From Enterobacteriaceae endosymbiont of Donacia sparganii (GTDB taxonomy: Bacteria; Pseudomonadota; Gammaproteobacteria; Enterobacterales; Enterobacteriaceae), in contig NZ_CP046196.1 in the NCBI RefSeq assembly GCF_012569045.1, positions 129,290-193,289 of the forward strand: 64,000 bases of DNA, written 5' to 3'. The first letter of the stretch is position 1. Each line of letters opens with the position of its first letter. The translations under genes and the position numbers were made by a program. Under the pieces are notes generated by a model. It had not been told where the DNA came from, ran no database searches, and saw nothing but the letters and a program-made list of their open reading frames with translations. This document shows positions 50,428 to 62,100 of this stretch, in pieces.

Positions 50428-51300
50428 ATGAAAAAAAAAATATATTTATATATACAATATTTATTACCAAAACTATTAATTACAAATTTTTTTGGTTATA
50501 TTTCAAAAAAAAAACTTAATATTATAACTACTTCTTTAATATTTTTATATATTAAAATTTATAAAATAAATATGAAAGAAACACAAAATCCTAATATTTT
50601 TTATTATAAAACTTTTAATAAATTTTTTATAAGAAAATTAAATATGAATAATAGACCAATTGATAATAATAAAAATCACATTATTCAAAACACAGACGGT
50701 GTAATTAATGAATTAGGTGTTATTAAAAAAAATAAACTTTTTCAATTTAAAGGTTGTCAATATTCACTTTATAACCTCATAGGTCAAGATAATAATATAA
50801 ATAAAATTTTTACTAATGGATATTTTATAAATGTATATTTATCACCTCAAGATTATCATAGAGTACATATGTCTTGTAGTGGAATTTTATTCAAAATGAT
50901 ATATATTCCTGGAAAATTATTTCCTGTAAATAATATAGTTTCTGAAAATTTATGTAATTTATTTATTTTAAATGAAAGAGTTATTTTTGTATTTAAAACA
51001 TCATTTGGTTTTATGATAAAAATTTTAATTGGAGCACAAATAGTAGGTAGTATTTATACTTCTTGGTATGGAAGAATAATACCTCCTAGAAAAAATAAAA
51101 TTAAAATTTGGAATTGGCCTTATATAGATAATTTTAATAAAAAAGATTTTATTTTTTTAAAAAAAGGAGAAGAAATGGGTTATTTTAATATAGGATCAAC
51201 TGTAATTACTTTATTTCCCCCTAAAACAATTAAATTTAATCCTATTTTAAAAAAAGGATTAAAAATTAAAATTGGAGAATTATTAGCTTCTATTATTTAA
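50428..51300 (+). CDS. psd: phosphatidylserine decarboxylase proenzyme
   Basis: Psd makes phosphatidylethanolamine at the inner membrane, using a pyruvoyl group made by self-cleavage. It has 290 residues (E. coli 322; the acidic C-terminal tail is missing). Motifs: TDGVI, YLSPQDYHRVHM and the cleavage site IGST within YFNIGSTVITLF (LGST in E. coli). It indicates that the symbiont still makes its main phospholipid. It is convergent with epmA, 21 bases away. Confidence 0.95.
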   Translation: MKKKIYLYIQYLLPKLLITNFFGYISKKKLNIITTSLIFLYIKIYKINMKETQNPNIFYYKTFNKFFIRKLNMNNRPIDNNKNHIIQNTDGVINELGVIKKNKLFQFKGCQYSLYNLIGQDNNINKIFTNGYFINVYLSPQDYHRVHMSCSGILFKMIYIPGKLFPVNNIVSENLCNLFILNERVIFVFKTSFGFMIKILIGAQIVGSIYTSWYGRIIPPRKNKIKIWNWPYIDNFNKKDFIFLKKGEEMGYFNIGSTVITLFPPKTIKFNPILKKGLKIKIGELLASII

Positions 51301-51321
51301 TTAATTAATAATTTTTTAAAA

Positions 51322-52302
51322 TTAAGATTTTTTTATAGAAAAACTAATAGATTTATGAATAGATTTTTTTTTTAATAAAAACATAATGAATCTATCTAAA
51401 CCTATAGCCATACCTGAACAGTGAGGAATACCACTATATTTCATTGCTTTTAATAAATAAATATCCATTTTTTTATATGGTAACCCCATTAATTTTCGTT
51501 TATTATTATCTTGATTAAATCTTTTTTTTTGTTCTAAACTATCAGTTAATTCTTGAAATCCATTACCTAATTCAACTCCTTTAAAAAATACTTCAAATCT
51601 ATTTGCTATGTATTTCTTATTTTTATTTATAGTTTCAGTTGTTTTTTGTGATGCTGGAAAATTATATATTAATATAGGAGATGTAAATCCTAATTTAGGA
51701 ACAATATATAAATCAAATATTATTTGTAAATAATCATCTACTATATTAGTAGTATTATTATTATTTTTATTATTTATAAAACCTATATTTTTTATTAAAA
51801 ATAATAATTTTTTCTTACTTACCTGAAAAGGATTAATATTTAAATATTTTAAAAAAATTTTTTTATATGAATATTTTTTAAGTTTATTAAATCCAAATTC
51901 TATAAAAAAATTATCTACTTCTAATATTAATTGTTTTAAATTATATTTATAATGATACCATTCTAATATAGTAAATTCTGGATTATGATATTTACTTAAT
52001 TCTCCATTACGAAAACTATGACATATTTGATAAATTGATTTATTTATTTTAGATGCAAGTATTCTTTTCATATGATATTCAGGACTAGTGATTAAAAATA
52101 ATTTTTTTTTATTTTCATAATTAACAAAATTTGTATTGAATTGTTGTAAATGAATATTTGTATTTTCAAACTGAGTTAATATAGGTGTTTCTACTTCAAT
52201 AAAATTTTTTTTATCAAAAAAATTTCTTATTTTTTTTATTATGATAGAACGTTTAATTAAATCATTTATTTTTGCACTAGTTAAGTAATTAAAATTTTTC
52301 AT
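51322..52302 (-). CDS. epmA: EF-P--(R)-beta-lysine ligase EpmA
   Basis: EpmA, a truncated lysyl-tRNA synthetase paralogue (GenX/PoxA), attaches beta-lysine to Lys34 of EF-P. It has 326 residues (E. coli 325) and no anticodon-binding domain, which excludes LysS. Class II motifs are FIEVETPILTQFENTN, FRNGELSKYHNPEFTILEWY and CSGMAIGLDRFIMFLL. It lies 29 bases downstream of efp on the same strand, so the modifier and target are probably co-transcribed. Confidence 0.96.
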   Translation of the reverse strand: MKNFNYLTSAKINDLIKRSIIIKKIRNFFDKKNFIEVETPILTQFENTNIHLQQFNTNFVNYENKKKLFLITSPEYHMKRILASKINKSIYQICHSFRNGELSKYHNPEFTILEWYHYKYNLKQLILEVDNFFIEFGFNKLKKYSYKKIFLKYLNINPFQVSKKKLLFLIKNIGFINNKNNNNTTNIVDDYLQIIFDLYIVPKLGFTSPILIYNFPASQKTTETINKNKKYIANRFEVFFKGVELGNGFQELTDSLEQKKRFNQDNNKRKLMGLPYKKMDIYLLKAMKYSGIPHCSGMAIGLDRFIMFLLKKKSIHKSISFSIKKS

Positions 52303-52331
52303 ATAATGATTTTTAAAATTATTTATTTTTA

Positions 52332-52898
52332 TTATTTATCACGAGAAATATATTTTTTTTTTCTTGTATCAATTTTAATTATATCTCCAATCTTAATAAA
52401 AGATGGAACTTTTATTATTTCGCCATTACTAATGGTAGCTTGTTTATTATTATTTATTGTATCTCCTTTTAAAACAAAACTTGTATTTATTACTTTTAAT
52501 TTTATAAAATTAGGTAATGTTAAAAATATAGGAATTTTATTCCAAAATGTTATGATATAATCATATTGGGATATTAACCATTTTTTTTTATTTTTAATAA
52601 TTTTATGATAAATCATAATTTGTTCAAAATTATTTTTATACATAAAATAGTAAAAAATTTTTTTTTCATTATATAAATATTTTAATTTTTTTTCAAAAAT
52701 ATCTGCAGTATCTAAATGATCAGTAGATCTAAATGTTTTATCAATTAATTTTTCTGTAATTAAATTACGCATTTTAATTCTAACAAATGATTGTCCTTTA
52801 CCAGGTTTTACAAATTCATTATCTTCTATAATATAAGGTTGATTAGAAAATATAAATTTCATCCCAATTTTAAAATTATTACTATAATAATTAACCAT
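52332..52898 (-). CDS. efp: translation elongation factor P
   Basis: EF-P enters the ribosomal E site and rescues stalling at proline runs. It has 188 residues, equal to E. coli. The modified residue Lys34 is in place (FVKPGKGQSF), and the C-terminal OB domain ends IGDIIKIDTRKKKYISRDK. epmA lies downstream and epmB is divergent 66 bases upstream, so all three genes needed for beta-lysylation are together. Confidence 0.98.
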   Translation of the reverse strand: MVNYYSNNFKIGMKFIFSNQPYIIEDNEFVKPGKGQSFVRIKMRNLITEKLIDKTFRSTDHLDTADIFEKKLKYLYNEKKIFYYFMYKNNFEQIMIYHKIIKNKKKWLISQYDYIITFWNKIPIFLTLPNFIKLKVINTSFVLKGDTINNNKQATISNGEIIKVPSFIKIGDIIKIDTRKKKYISRDK

Positions 52899-52964
52899 TT
52901 ATTTTCTCTATTTCAAAAAATATTATTTTATAATAATATATATTTATAAAAATTAAATAATTTT

Positions 52965-53942
52965 ATGAAAGAACTATGGTTACAACAATTAACTAATATT
53001 ATTAATAATAATATTGATTTTATCAAAATATTAAAAATAAATAAAAAAAATAGTAAACAATTTTTATATAGACAAAAAAATATATTTTTTAATGTCAAAA
53101 TACCTATAATTTTTACAAAAAAAATAGAAAAAACAAATTATAAAGATCCAATTTTATTACAATTTATTTTTAATAAAAAAGAGTTAATTATACATAAAAA
53201 ATATAATAATAATCCATTAAATGAAAAATTTATTATTCCAGGTATGATACATAAATATAAAAATAGAATATTAATATTAATAACAGGTATTTGTGCGGTA
53301 CATTGCAGATATTGTTTTCGTAAAAATACAAAACAAATTAATTCCATTAAAATGTGTCATTGGAATCAAATAATTAATTATATTAAAAAAAATTCAGAAA
53401 TTAATGAAATTATTTTTTCTGGAGGAGATCCATTAATTTTGAATGATAAAAAAATTGATTTTTTTATTAATGATATAAAAACTATATCTCATCTTAAAGT
53501 ATTAAGAATTCATACTAGGATAGTATCTATCCTTCCTGAAAGGATTACAATAAATTTATTAAAAATATTTAGTAAATGTAATTTTCATATTGTAATAGTT
53601 ACACATATTAATCATTATAATGAAATTAGTGAAGAATTATTTAATAAAATTTCTTTATTAAGAAAAATAGGTTTAACTATTTTAAATCAAAGTGTTTTAT
53701 TAAAAAATATTAATGATCATGATAAAATTTTAATTAAATTAAGTAATACTTTATTTAGTATTGGAATAATTCCTTATTATTTACATCTTTTAGATAAAGT
53801 ACAGGGTAGTAAACATTTTCATGTTTCTGAAAATAAAGCTAAAAAAATTATGAAAAAAATTTCATCATCATTATCAGGTTTTTTAGTTCCTAGATTAGTT
53901 AAAGATATTTATGGTAAAAAAAGTAAAAATTTTATTATTTAA
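52965..53942 (+). CDS. epmB: lysine 2,3-aminomutase EpmB
   Basis: EpmB (YjeK) is a radical-SAM, PLP-dependent enzyme that makes (R)-beta-lysine for EF-P. It has 325 residues (E. coli 342). The iron-sulphur motif CxxxCxxC is at GICAVHCRYCFRKN, followed by EIIFSGGDPLIL and LRIHTRIVSILPERI. PLP supply may depend on outside sources because pdxA and pdxJ are missing from their usual places. It converges with groEL over a terminator. Confidence 0.97.
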   Translation: MKELWLQQLTNIINNNIDFIKILKINKKNSKQFLYRQKNIFFNVKIPIIFTKKIEKTNYKDPILLQFIFNKKELIIHKKYNNNPLNEKFIIPGMIHKYKNRILILITGICAVHCRYCFRKNTKQINSIKMCHWNQIINYIKKNSEINEIIFSGGDPLILNDKKIDFFINDIKTISHLKVLRIHTRIVSILPERITINLLKIFSKCNFHIVIVTHINHYNEISEELFNKISLLRKIGLTILNQSVLLKNINDHDKILIKLSNTLFSIGIIPYYLHLLDKVQGSKHFHVSENKAKKIMKKISSSLSGFLVPRLVKDIYGKKSKNFII

Positions 53943-53972
53943 AATATAAAATTTAAATTTTTTATAATAAAA

Positions 53973-54001
53973 AAGCTGTGCTTAAAATTCATGCACAGCT
54001 T
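53973..54001. terminator. bidirectional terminator between epmB and groEL
   Basis: A 9-bp stem AAGCTGTGC/GCACAGCTT (53973-53981, 53993-54001) with an 11-base loop, flanked by an A-run on the left and T/A on the right. It is G/C-rich against its surroundings and sits between convergent genes, so it can serve both. Confidence 0.82.
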
Positions 54002-54080
54002 ATATTAATATTTTAATAAATTAATAAAATAACAATTTAAATATTTTAAAATAAATAAAAATTTTTATTTATTTTAAAAT

Positions 54081-55739
<1,659 letters not shown>

Positions 55740-55805
55740 TTAAATTCATTTATATTAAATTAATTACATTTTCTATAATTTTATTTATTTAATGACAAAT
55801 TCTTA

Positions 55806-56096
55806 TTATTTAATAATAGCCAAAATATCACTTTCAGACATTATAAGTACTTCTTCATCATCAATTTTTTCTGTTTTAACACTATAACCATCATTAAAAA
55901 TGATTATATCACCTTTCTTAACATCTAATGGCTTTACTACACCATTATCTAGTATACGTCCTTTTCCTACTGCTAATACTTCTCCTCTAGTAGATTTTCC
56001 TGCTGCAGAACCTGTTAATACAATTCCACCTGCAGATTTAGATTCAACTTCTTTTCTTTTTACAATAACACGATCATGTAATGGACGAATATTCAT
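55806..56096 (-). CDS. groES: co-chaperonin GroES
   Basis: GroES is the seven-subunit lid of GroEL. It has 96 residues (E. coli 97). It shows [11 protein letters not shown] at the start, a mobile loop around [10 protein letters not shown] with the GroEL-binding Ile-Val-Leu, and a roof region near residue 50. An AGGAG ribosome site precedes the ATG. A sigma32-like promoter lies about 80-100 bases upstream. Confidence 0.99.
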   Translation of the reverse strand: MNIRPLHDRVIVKRKEVESKSAGGIVLTGSAAGKSTRGEVLAVGKGRILDNGVVKPLDVKKGDIIIFNDGYSVKTEKIDDEEVLIMSESDILAIIK

Positions 56097-56173
56097 TTAA
56101 TAATTCTCCTTTTAAGAAGTTTAGTCAAAGTCTTATAAATTAATATTAATTTATTTTAATAATGTGAATTGAA

Positions 56174-56203
56174 AGATAAGGACATATAGCTTATGTTTCA
56201 AGG
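56174..56203 (-). promoter_or_regulatory. sigma32-like promoter of groES-groEL
   Basis: On the minus strand a -35 CCTTGAAA (56203-56196) and a -10 CCTTATCT (56181-56174) are separated by 14-15 bases. The -35 is perfect; the -10 has decayed from CCCCATNT. The spacer holds a 5-bp dyad ACATA-5-TATGT, like the dyad in the dnaK promoter. Confidence 0.78.
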
Positions 56204-56407
56204 TCTATTTAAAAATTTTTATTTTTTATCAAAATTTTTATTTCTTCTAATCTTTATAAAAATTTATAATTTTTTTAAAAAATAAAAAAATAAACATAAA
56301 TAAATAATAATTTTAACATAATTAAATGTTAATTTTTTATTTATACAAAATAAAATTAAAATATTTTAAAATTTAAAATTAATATTAAAAAATTTTAATA
56401 AAAGTTA

Positions 56408-56437
56408 TTGACGTATTATTATAAATATTGTCATAAT
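56408..56437 (+). promoter_or_regulatory. sigma70 promoter of tRNA-Phe
   Basis: -35 TTGACG (56408-56413), spacer of 18 bases, -10 CATAAT (56432-56437). The expected start is about a dozen bases before the tRNA 5' end. Confidence 0.68.
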
Positions 56438-56456
56438 ATAATTAATTTATATATAT

Positions 56457-56529
56457 GCCCGAATAGCTCAGTTGGTAGAGCAGTGGACTGAAAATCCCCG
56501 TGTCGGTGGTTCAATTCCGCCTTCGGGCA
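56457..56529 (+). tRNA. tRNA-Phe (GAA)
   Basis: 73-nt cloverleaf. The acceptor GCCCGAA pairs with TTCGGGC, the discriminator is A, the anticodon loop is CTGAAAA with anticodon GAA, and A36-A37-A38 is kept as the MiaA target. The anticodon stem GTGGA/TCCCC has a T-C mismatch at 28-42. The T-arm has one G-U pair. CCA is not encoded. Confidence 0.96.
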
Positions 56530-56571
56530 TTTAAAAGTTATTTATGTAAATATTATATTTTTTAAAAAAAT

Positions 56572-56607
56572 AAAAAATGCAGAAATAAATTATTTTCTGC
56601 ATTTTTT
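56572..56607. terminator. bidirectional terminator between tRNA-Phe and ompA
   Basis: A 14-bp perfect stem (56572-56585 and 56594-56607) with an 8-base loop. Its core is TGCAGAAA/TTTCTGCA, with a six-A arm on the left and a six-T arm on the right, so it works as an intrinsic terminator on both strands. It lies seven bases from the ompA stop. Confidence 0.88.
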
Positions 56608-56613
56608 ATTTTT

Positions 56614-57933
56614 TTATAATTTAAATAAATTTAAATTATTGATTATTTCATCTATTGAAAATAGAATTATTGGGATTTGAAACATTTGTTCTAATTTTTT
56701 TCTAAAAATTAAATTATTTTTATATTGATCATAATAATTGTTATATGTAAAAAAATTATTTTCATTATTAAATTTATTAAAATCATCATAGTTGTGATTC
56801 ATTAAACCATTTTTATAAAAAACATGTTTTTTCTTTATTTGAGGGATTTTTAAAATTTTTATTTCTACATATCTATCTATAATTAGACATTTTTTTAAAA
56901 GTTCATAATTTTTTATTTTTTTACATTTTTCATTAATTAATAAATTACTTCCTAATCCTTTAATAAAAATTATTTTTTTTAATAAATTTTTATTTTTAGA
57001 TGTTAAATATTTAGCAACTTCTTCAGCTCTTTTTTTTGATAAAATATTATTAGTATCTTTTTCAAGATAATCAGAATGGCCTAAAATTACTATTTCACTT
57101 TTACTATCTGTAGATAAATTTTTATTTTTAATATTATTATTTAATTTTTTATTTAAAATTATTTTATCTTTTTTTTCAAGAATACTATTATCAAATTTAA
57201 AATAAACTTTTATTTTTGATAAAATATTATTTTTACCATAATTATTATAAAATTTATTTCTTGCTTTATTTAGTAAGTTTGTTATTGAAGGTAAATGATA
57301 TTTATCAACAAATGTATATACTATACTAATAGTAAACATAGAATTATTTGTTTTTTGACCTAAATCATCATCATTATTATTCCCAATATTTTGTACAAAT
57401 TGATATTCCGCTCTTGATGAAATATGATCATTTATTTTAAAATCTCCTCCTATAGCTAATAATGGAGAAGCACTATAATATGAATTATTTAAAAAAAGAC
57501 TAGAATTATATTTACTATATTGTTTATTATTTGATTTTACAAATAAACCTCCTAAACGACTATATAAATATAAATTTTTAAATATAGGATATCTAAAATT
57601 AGAAGTTAATTGTATACCTTTAGATTCAAAAAAATTTGTAATATTTTTATCTTCAATATTTTTTTTAATAACACCTAACCAATCAAATCCTATTTCAAGA
57701 CCTAAAAAATTATTTGCTTGATATCCAAAAAAAATTCCATTTCCTATTTTATTAAAAATAGTATATTCTTTATTATCAATATCCTTTCCTAATAATTTAA
57801 TATGATCATATTGAGATAATCCAAGTTTAGAGCCAAAATACCAATAATTTTTAAAATTGGATTCAGATGCAGCATTAGCAATATTATAAATACTCATTAA
57901 AATTATTGTAAAAATAATAGTTATTTTTTTCAT
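56614..57933 (-). CDS. ompA: OmpA-family outer-membrane porin with extended C-terminus
   Basis: OmpA is an eight-strand outer-membrane barrel tethered to peptidoglycan. It has 439 residues against 346 in E. coli. It starts with a signal peptide (ending about ANA), then the barrel beginning YWYFGSKLGLSQYDH. The Pro/Ala hinge is replaced by a Lys/Asn linker. The OmpA-like domain follows (VYFKFDNSILEKKDK, GHSDYLEKD, SKKRAEEVAKYL, DRYVEIKI), retaining the Asp and Arg that grip diaminopimelate. A further 75 residues of unknown origin follow (QIKKKHVFYK onward), rich in Asn, Tyr and Phe. The rest of the pathway (SurA, LepB, SecA) is present. Confidence 0.93.
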   Translation of the reverse strand: MKKITIIFTIILMSIYNIANAASESNFKNYWYFGSKLGLSQYDHIKLLGKDIDNKEYTIFNKIGNGIFFGYQANNFLGLEIGFDWLGVIKKNIEDKNITNFFESKGIQLTSNFRYPIFKNLYLYSRLGGLFVKSNNKQYSKYNSSLFLNNSYYSASPLLAIGGDFKINDHISSRAEYQFVQNIGNNNDDDLGQKTNNSMFTISIVYTFVDKYHLPSITNLLNKARNKFYNNYGKNNILSKIKVYFKFDNSILEKKDKIILNKKLNNNIKNKNLSTDSKSEIVILGHSDYLEKDTNNILSKKRAEEVAKYLTSKNKNLLKKIIFIKGLGSNLLINEKCKKIKNYELLKKCLIIDRYVEIKILKIPQIKKKHVFYKNGLMNHNYDDFNKFNNENNFFTYNNYYDQYKNNLIFRKKLEQMFQIPIILFSIDEIINNLNLFKL

Positions 57934-58040
57934 TTTTTTATATAAACCTTTTATTTTTAAATAAAAATATTTAAATATGATTAAAATTTAAAAAATAAAT
58001 ATATAATTTATATATATTTTAAAAAAATAATTTTTTTTTA

Positions 58041-59054
58041 TTATTCAAAAATCTTAATAATAAAAAAAATACTTTTTTTATCTTTTTTAAATCTAATTAA
58101 AGAATTTTTTAAAATATTATTTTTTAATATAAGTTGTATCCAAATTAAATTTGATTTTAATATTAACGATTTTAAAATAATACTACCTCTTATTATTTCC
58201 CATTTTTTAGTTTTATTATTTTTAAATTCTAATAAATCATTATATGATGGTAAAAAATTTGCTTGTCCTTCTAGTAAACATAACTGATTATCTTTTTTTT
58301 TTTTAAATTTTAAACTACTAATTATTTCTTGCCCTAAATAACAACCTTTATTAAAATCAATAGAATTAAATGCCTCCATATTACTTTGTTGAGGTAAAAA
58401 TAAATTATAATTATTATTAATATCAATAATAGGATAACCTATTTTCATATAAAATTTATCTAAAAAATTATATTTTTTTGATAAATAAATTAGTTTTTTA
58501 GAAAAAAAATCTTGTATAAAAAAATTAATATTTTTTTCTGATAAAATCATTAAATAATAATTATTATAATAACAAAATTTTAAAAAAATATCTTTTTCAA
58601 AAAAAGATAATGTTTCTTTTTTAAAAAAAATATTTTTTTTTTTTAAAATTGTAAATATATTTTTTTTTAATTTTATATCACTAGATACTCCAAAAATATT
58701 TTCTTTTAAATTTAAAAAAATTTTTATATCATAAAATATAGTATATTTTTTAATGTCTTTTAAATATTTTTTTACTATATTTTTTCTAATAATATATTTA
58801 TAATGATTATCAAAATTTTTAAAAATATGCATATTTGTTAATATTTTTCCTTGAGAACTGCAATGTATGGCATTAAAAAAATTTATATTATTATCTAATT
58901 TATTTATATCAATTGTTAATTGATTTTGTAAAAAAATTTTACTATCAGGTCCTTTTATATTTATAACTTGTAAATCATTTAAATTATCGAATTTTAATAA
59001 ATTATTAAAATTATTATTTTTTTTTATTTTTAATTTTTTTATATTATTTAACAT
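58041..59054 (-). CDS. ygfZ: folate-binding iron-sulphur cluster repair protein YgfZ
   Basis: YgfZ (IbaG/IBA57 family) binds tetrahydrofolate and supports certain Fe-S enzymes such as MiaB and radical-SAM proteins. It has 337 residues (E. coli 326). The family signature with its key Cys, KGCYLGQEIISSLKFKKK, is intact and INIKGPDSKIFLQNQLT lies near the start. The remainder is diverged and Lys-rich. A 12-base A-run encodes part of the Lys stretch just after the signature. Its likely local client is the radical-SAM EpmB. Confidence 0.92.
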   Translation of the reverse strand: MLNNIKKLKIKKNNNFNNLLKFDNLNDLQVINIKGPDSKIFLQNQLTIDINKLDNNINFFNAIHCSSQGKILTNMHIFKNFDNHYKYIIRKNIVKKYLKDIKKYTIFYDIKIFLNLKENIFGVSSDIKLKKNIFTILKKKNIFFKKETLSFFEKDIFLKFCYYNNYYLMILSEKNINFFIQDFFSKKLIYLSKKYNFLDKFYMKIGYPIIDINNNYNLFLPQQSNMEAFNSIDFNKGCYLGQEIISSLKFKKKKDNQLCLLEGQANFLPSYNDLLEFKNNKTKKWEIIRGSIILKSLILKSNLIWIQLILKNNILKNSLIRFKKDKKSIFFIIKIFE

Positions 59055-59122
59055 TTAATTTTATAAAGATATTATTAATTTAAAATATGATAATACTTAT
59101 TTATCATTATAATGTAAAAAAA

Positions 59123-62100
59123 TTATTTTTTTAATAACATTTTATGTAATTCTTGTAAAGAAAATACTCTTTTTTTAAAATTATTTTGCATAGAAATAAC
59201 TGTAGCTATAACACCATTAATAGTTGTACTGTAATATATATTATTTTGTAAAGCTAAAATTCTAATTAATTTAGAATTATGAGTAGAATTTGTTTCCTGT
59301 ATAGTATTTATAATATAAGTATATCTTTTATTTTTTATAAAATTTATTATATTTGGTTCTTTCTCTGTAGATTGTCTAACTATTTTAACTGATAAATTTA
59401 ATTTTTGTAAAAATTTAGCTGTATCATAAGTAGCTTCAATTATATAACCATAATTTATTAATTTTTTAATTAATGGAAAAATTAGTTTTTTATCTTGATC
59501 CTGTATAGATATTAATACAATACCTTTTTTCTTTATATATACTTTTGTTCCTAACATTGCTTTATAAAAAGCTTCTGCAAAAGAAAATCCTATACCCATA
59601 ACTTCTCCCGTAGATCTCATCTCAGGACCTAAAATAGGATCTATATTATTAAATTTATTAAAAGGTAAAATTACTTCTTTTACAGAAAAATATGGAGGAA
59701 TAATTTCTTTTTGAAGATTTAATTCTAATAAAGTTTTACCTATCATAACTAATGCACCTATTTTTGCTAATGGAATATTTATTGCTTTAGAAATAAAAGG
59801 AATTGTTCTAGATGCTCTAGGATTAACTTCTATTATATATATTTCTTTATTTTTAATAGCAAATTGTATATTTATTAATCCACATACATTAATTTTAATA
59901 GCTAATTTTTTCGTTTGAATTTTAATATTATTTAAAATATCTTTACTTAAAGTTCGTGTAGGAAAAGAACAAGCAGAATCTCCAGAATGTATTCCTACTT
60001 GTTCTATGTGTTCCATTATACCACCTATAAAAACATTTTTTTTATCACAAATAGCATCTACATCAATTTCTATTGCATTATCTAAAAATTTTTCTAATAA
60101 AACAGAAATATTATTTTTTATATTTAATAAATAATATTTTTTTAAATTATTTTCATTATATACTATTTTCATAAATCTTCCTCCTAAAACATAAGAAGGT
60201 CTTACTATTATAGGGTATCCTATAATATTTGCTTTTTCTAAAGCTTTATCTAAATTTTTTACTATAAAATTAGGTGATTGTTTTAATTTTAAAGTATTAA
60301 TAATATGCTGAAATTTTTTTCTATTTTCAGCAAGATCTATTGATTTTGGACTTGTTCCAATAATATTAATACCCTCATTTTCTAATTCTTTAGCTAAATT
60401 TAATGGAGTTTGTCCTCCATACTGGACAATTACACCTTGTGGTTTTTCTATTCTAATAATTTCTAATATATTTTCTAAAGTAATAGGTTCAAAATATAAC
60501 CGATCTGAAATATCATAATCTGTAGAAACAGTTTCTGGATTACAGTTAATCATAATTGTTTCAAAATTATGTTTACGTAATATCATTGATGCATGTACAC
60601 AACAATAATCAAATTCAATACCTTGTCCAATTCTATTAGGACCACTTCCTAAAATTATAATTTTTTTTTTATTATTACTAGGATTAGCTTCAGATTCTAT
60701 TTCATATGTTGAGTATATATAAGCAGTATTTGTTTTAAATTCAGCAGAACATGTATCTACTCTTTTATATACTGGATGGATATTTAATTTATATCTTAAA
60801 TTTCTAATTTCTTTTTCAGAAATATTTAATAAATCAGCTATTCTACCGTCAGAAAATCCTTTTTTTTTTAATTGAAAAAAATTTTTTTTATTATGTAAAT
60901 ATTTAATACCTAATATTTTTATTTTTTCTTCAATATTAATTAAATCTTCTATTTGAAATAAAAACCATGGATCAATTTTAGAAAAATTATGTATTTCTTT
61001 AACAGATATACCAATTCTTATAGCATCTGCAACAAACCTGATTCTATCAGGACCAGGTTTTTTTAATTCTTTTATAATTAAATTATAATTTTTTTTATTT
61101 TTAATTAGGTTAATTTTTGATTTAAATCCATCAATTCCTATTTCTAAACTACATAATGCTTTTTGTATTGATTCTTGAAAAGATCTACCTATAGACATAA
61201 CTTCACCAACTGATTTCATTTGTGTTGTTAATCTATCATTAACATTATTAAATTTTTCAAAATTAAATCTAGGTATTTTAGTTACTATATAATCAATAGA
61301 AGGTTCAAAAGCAGCTGTAATATGATTACTTGTTATATCATTTATTAATTCATCCAATGTATAACCAATAGAAAGTTTAGCTGATATTTTTGCAATTGGA
61401 AATCCTGTAGCTTTAGAGGCTAAAGCTGAGGAACGTGAAACACGAGGATTCATTTCAATTACTATTAATTTTCCTGTTATAGGATTAATAGCAAATTGTA
61501 CATTAGCTCCTCCAGATTCAATACCCATTGCTTCTATAATTGATATAGAAGCATTTCTCATTATTTGATATTCTTTATCAGATAAAGTTTGTGCAGGTGC
61601 TACTGTAATAGAATCACCTGTATGAATACCCATCGGATCTATATTTTCAATAGAACATATAATAATAGAATTTCCATTTTTATCTCTTATAATTTCCATT
61701 TCATACTCTTTCCATCCTATTAAAGATTCATCAATAATTAATTCATTATTAGGAGATAAATCTAAACCATTTTTACAAATTTTTTTAAATTCTATTATAT
61801 TATTTGCTATTCCTCCGCCACTTCCTCCCATAGTAAATGATGGCCTAATAATACATGGAAAATTAATTTTTTTAATATAATTTATTGCTTCATTCATATT
61901 ATGAACAATAAAAGAATTAGGAACGTTGAAACCTAAATCTTTTATAATATTTGCAAAATAAAAACGATTTTCTGCTTTATTTATAGTATCAATTGATACA
62001 CCAATAGTTTTTACATTAAATTTATTTAAAATATTATTTTTATGTAATTCTAAAATACAATTTAAAGCAGTTTGCCCCCCCATAGTAGGTAAAATAACAT

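Larger units (their letters stand above)
56097..56456. other. divergent groES / tRNA-Phe intergenic region
   Basis: 360 bases without a protein gene. On the groES side a sigma32-like promoter lies at 56174-56203. On the other side the tRNA-Phe promoter lies at 56408-56437. The A/T stretch between them (about 56210-56400) shows no structure I can support. Confidence 0.7.

Noticed and set aside
51322-52302. epmA as lysyl-tRNA synthetase (lysS)
   Set aside because: It lacks the N-terminal anticodon domain, is the EpmA length and lies beside efp.
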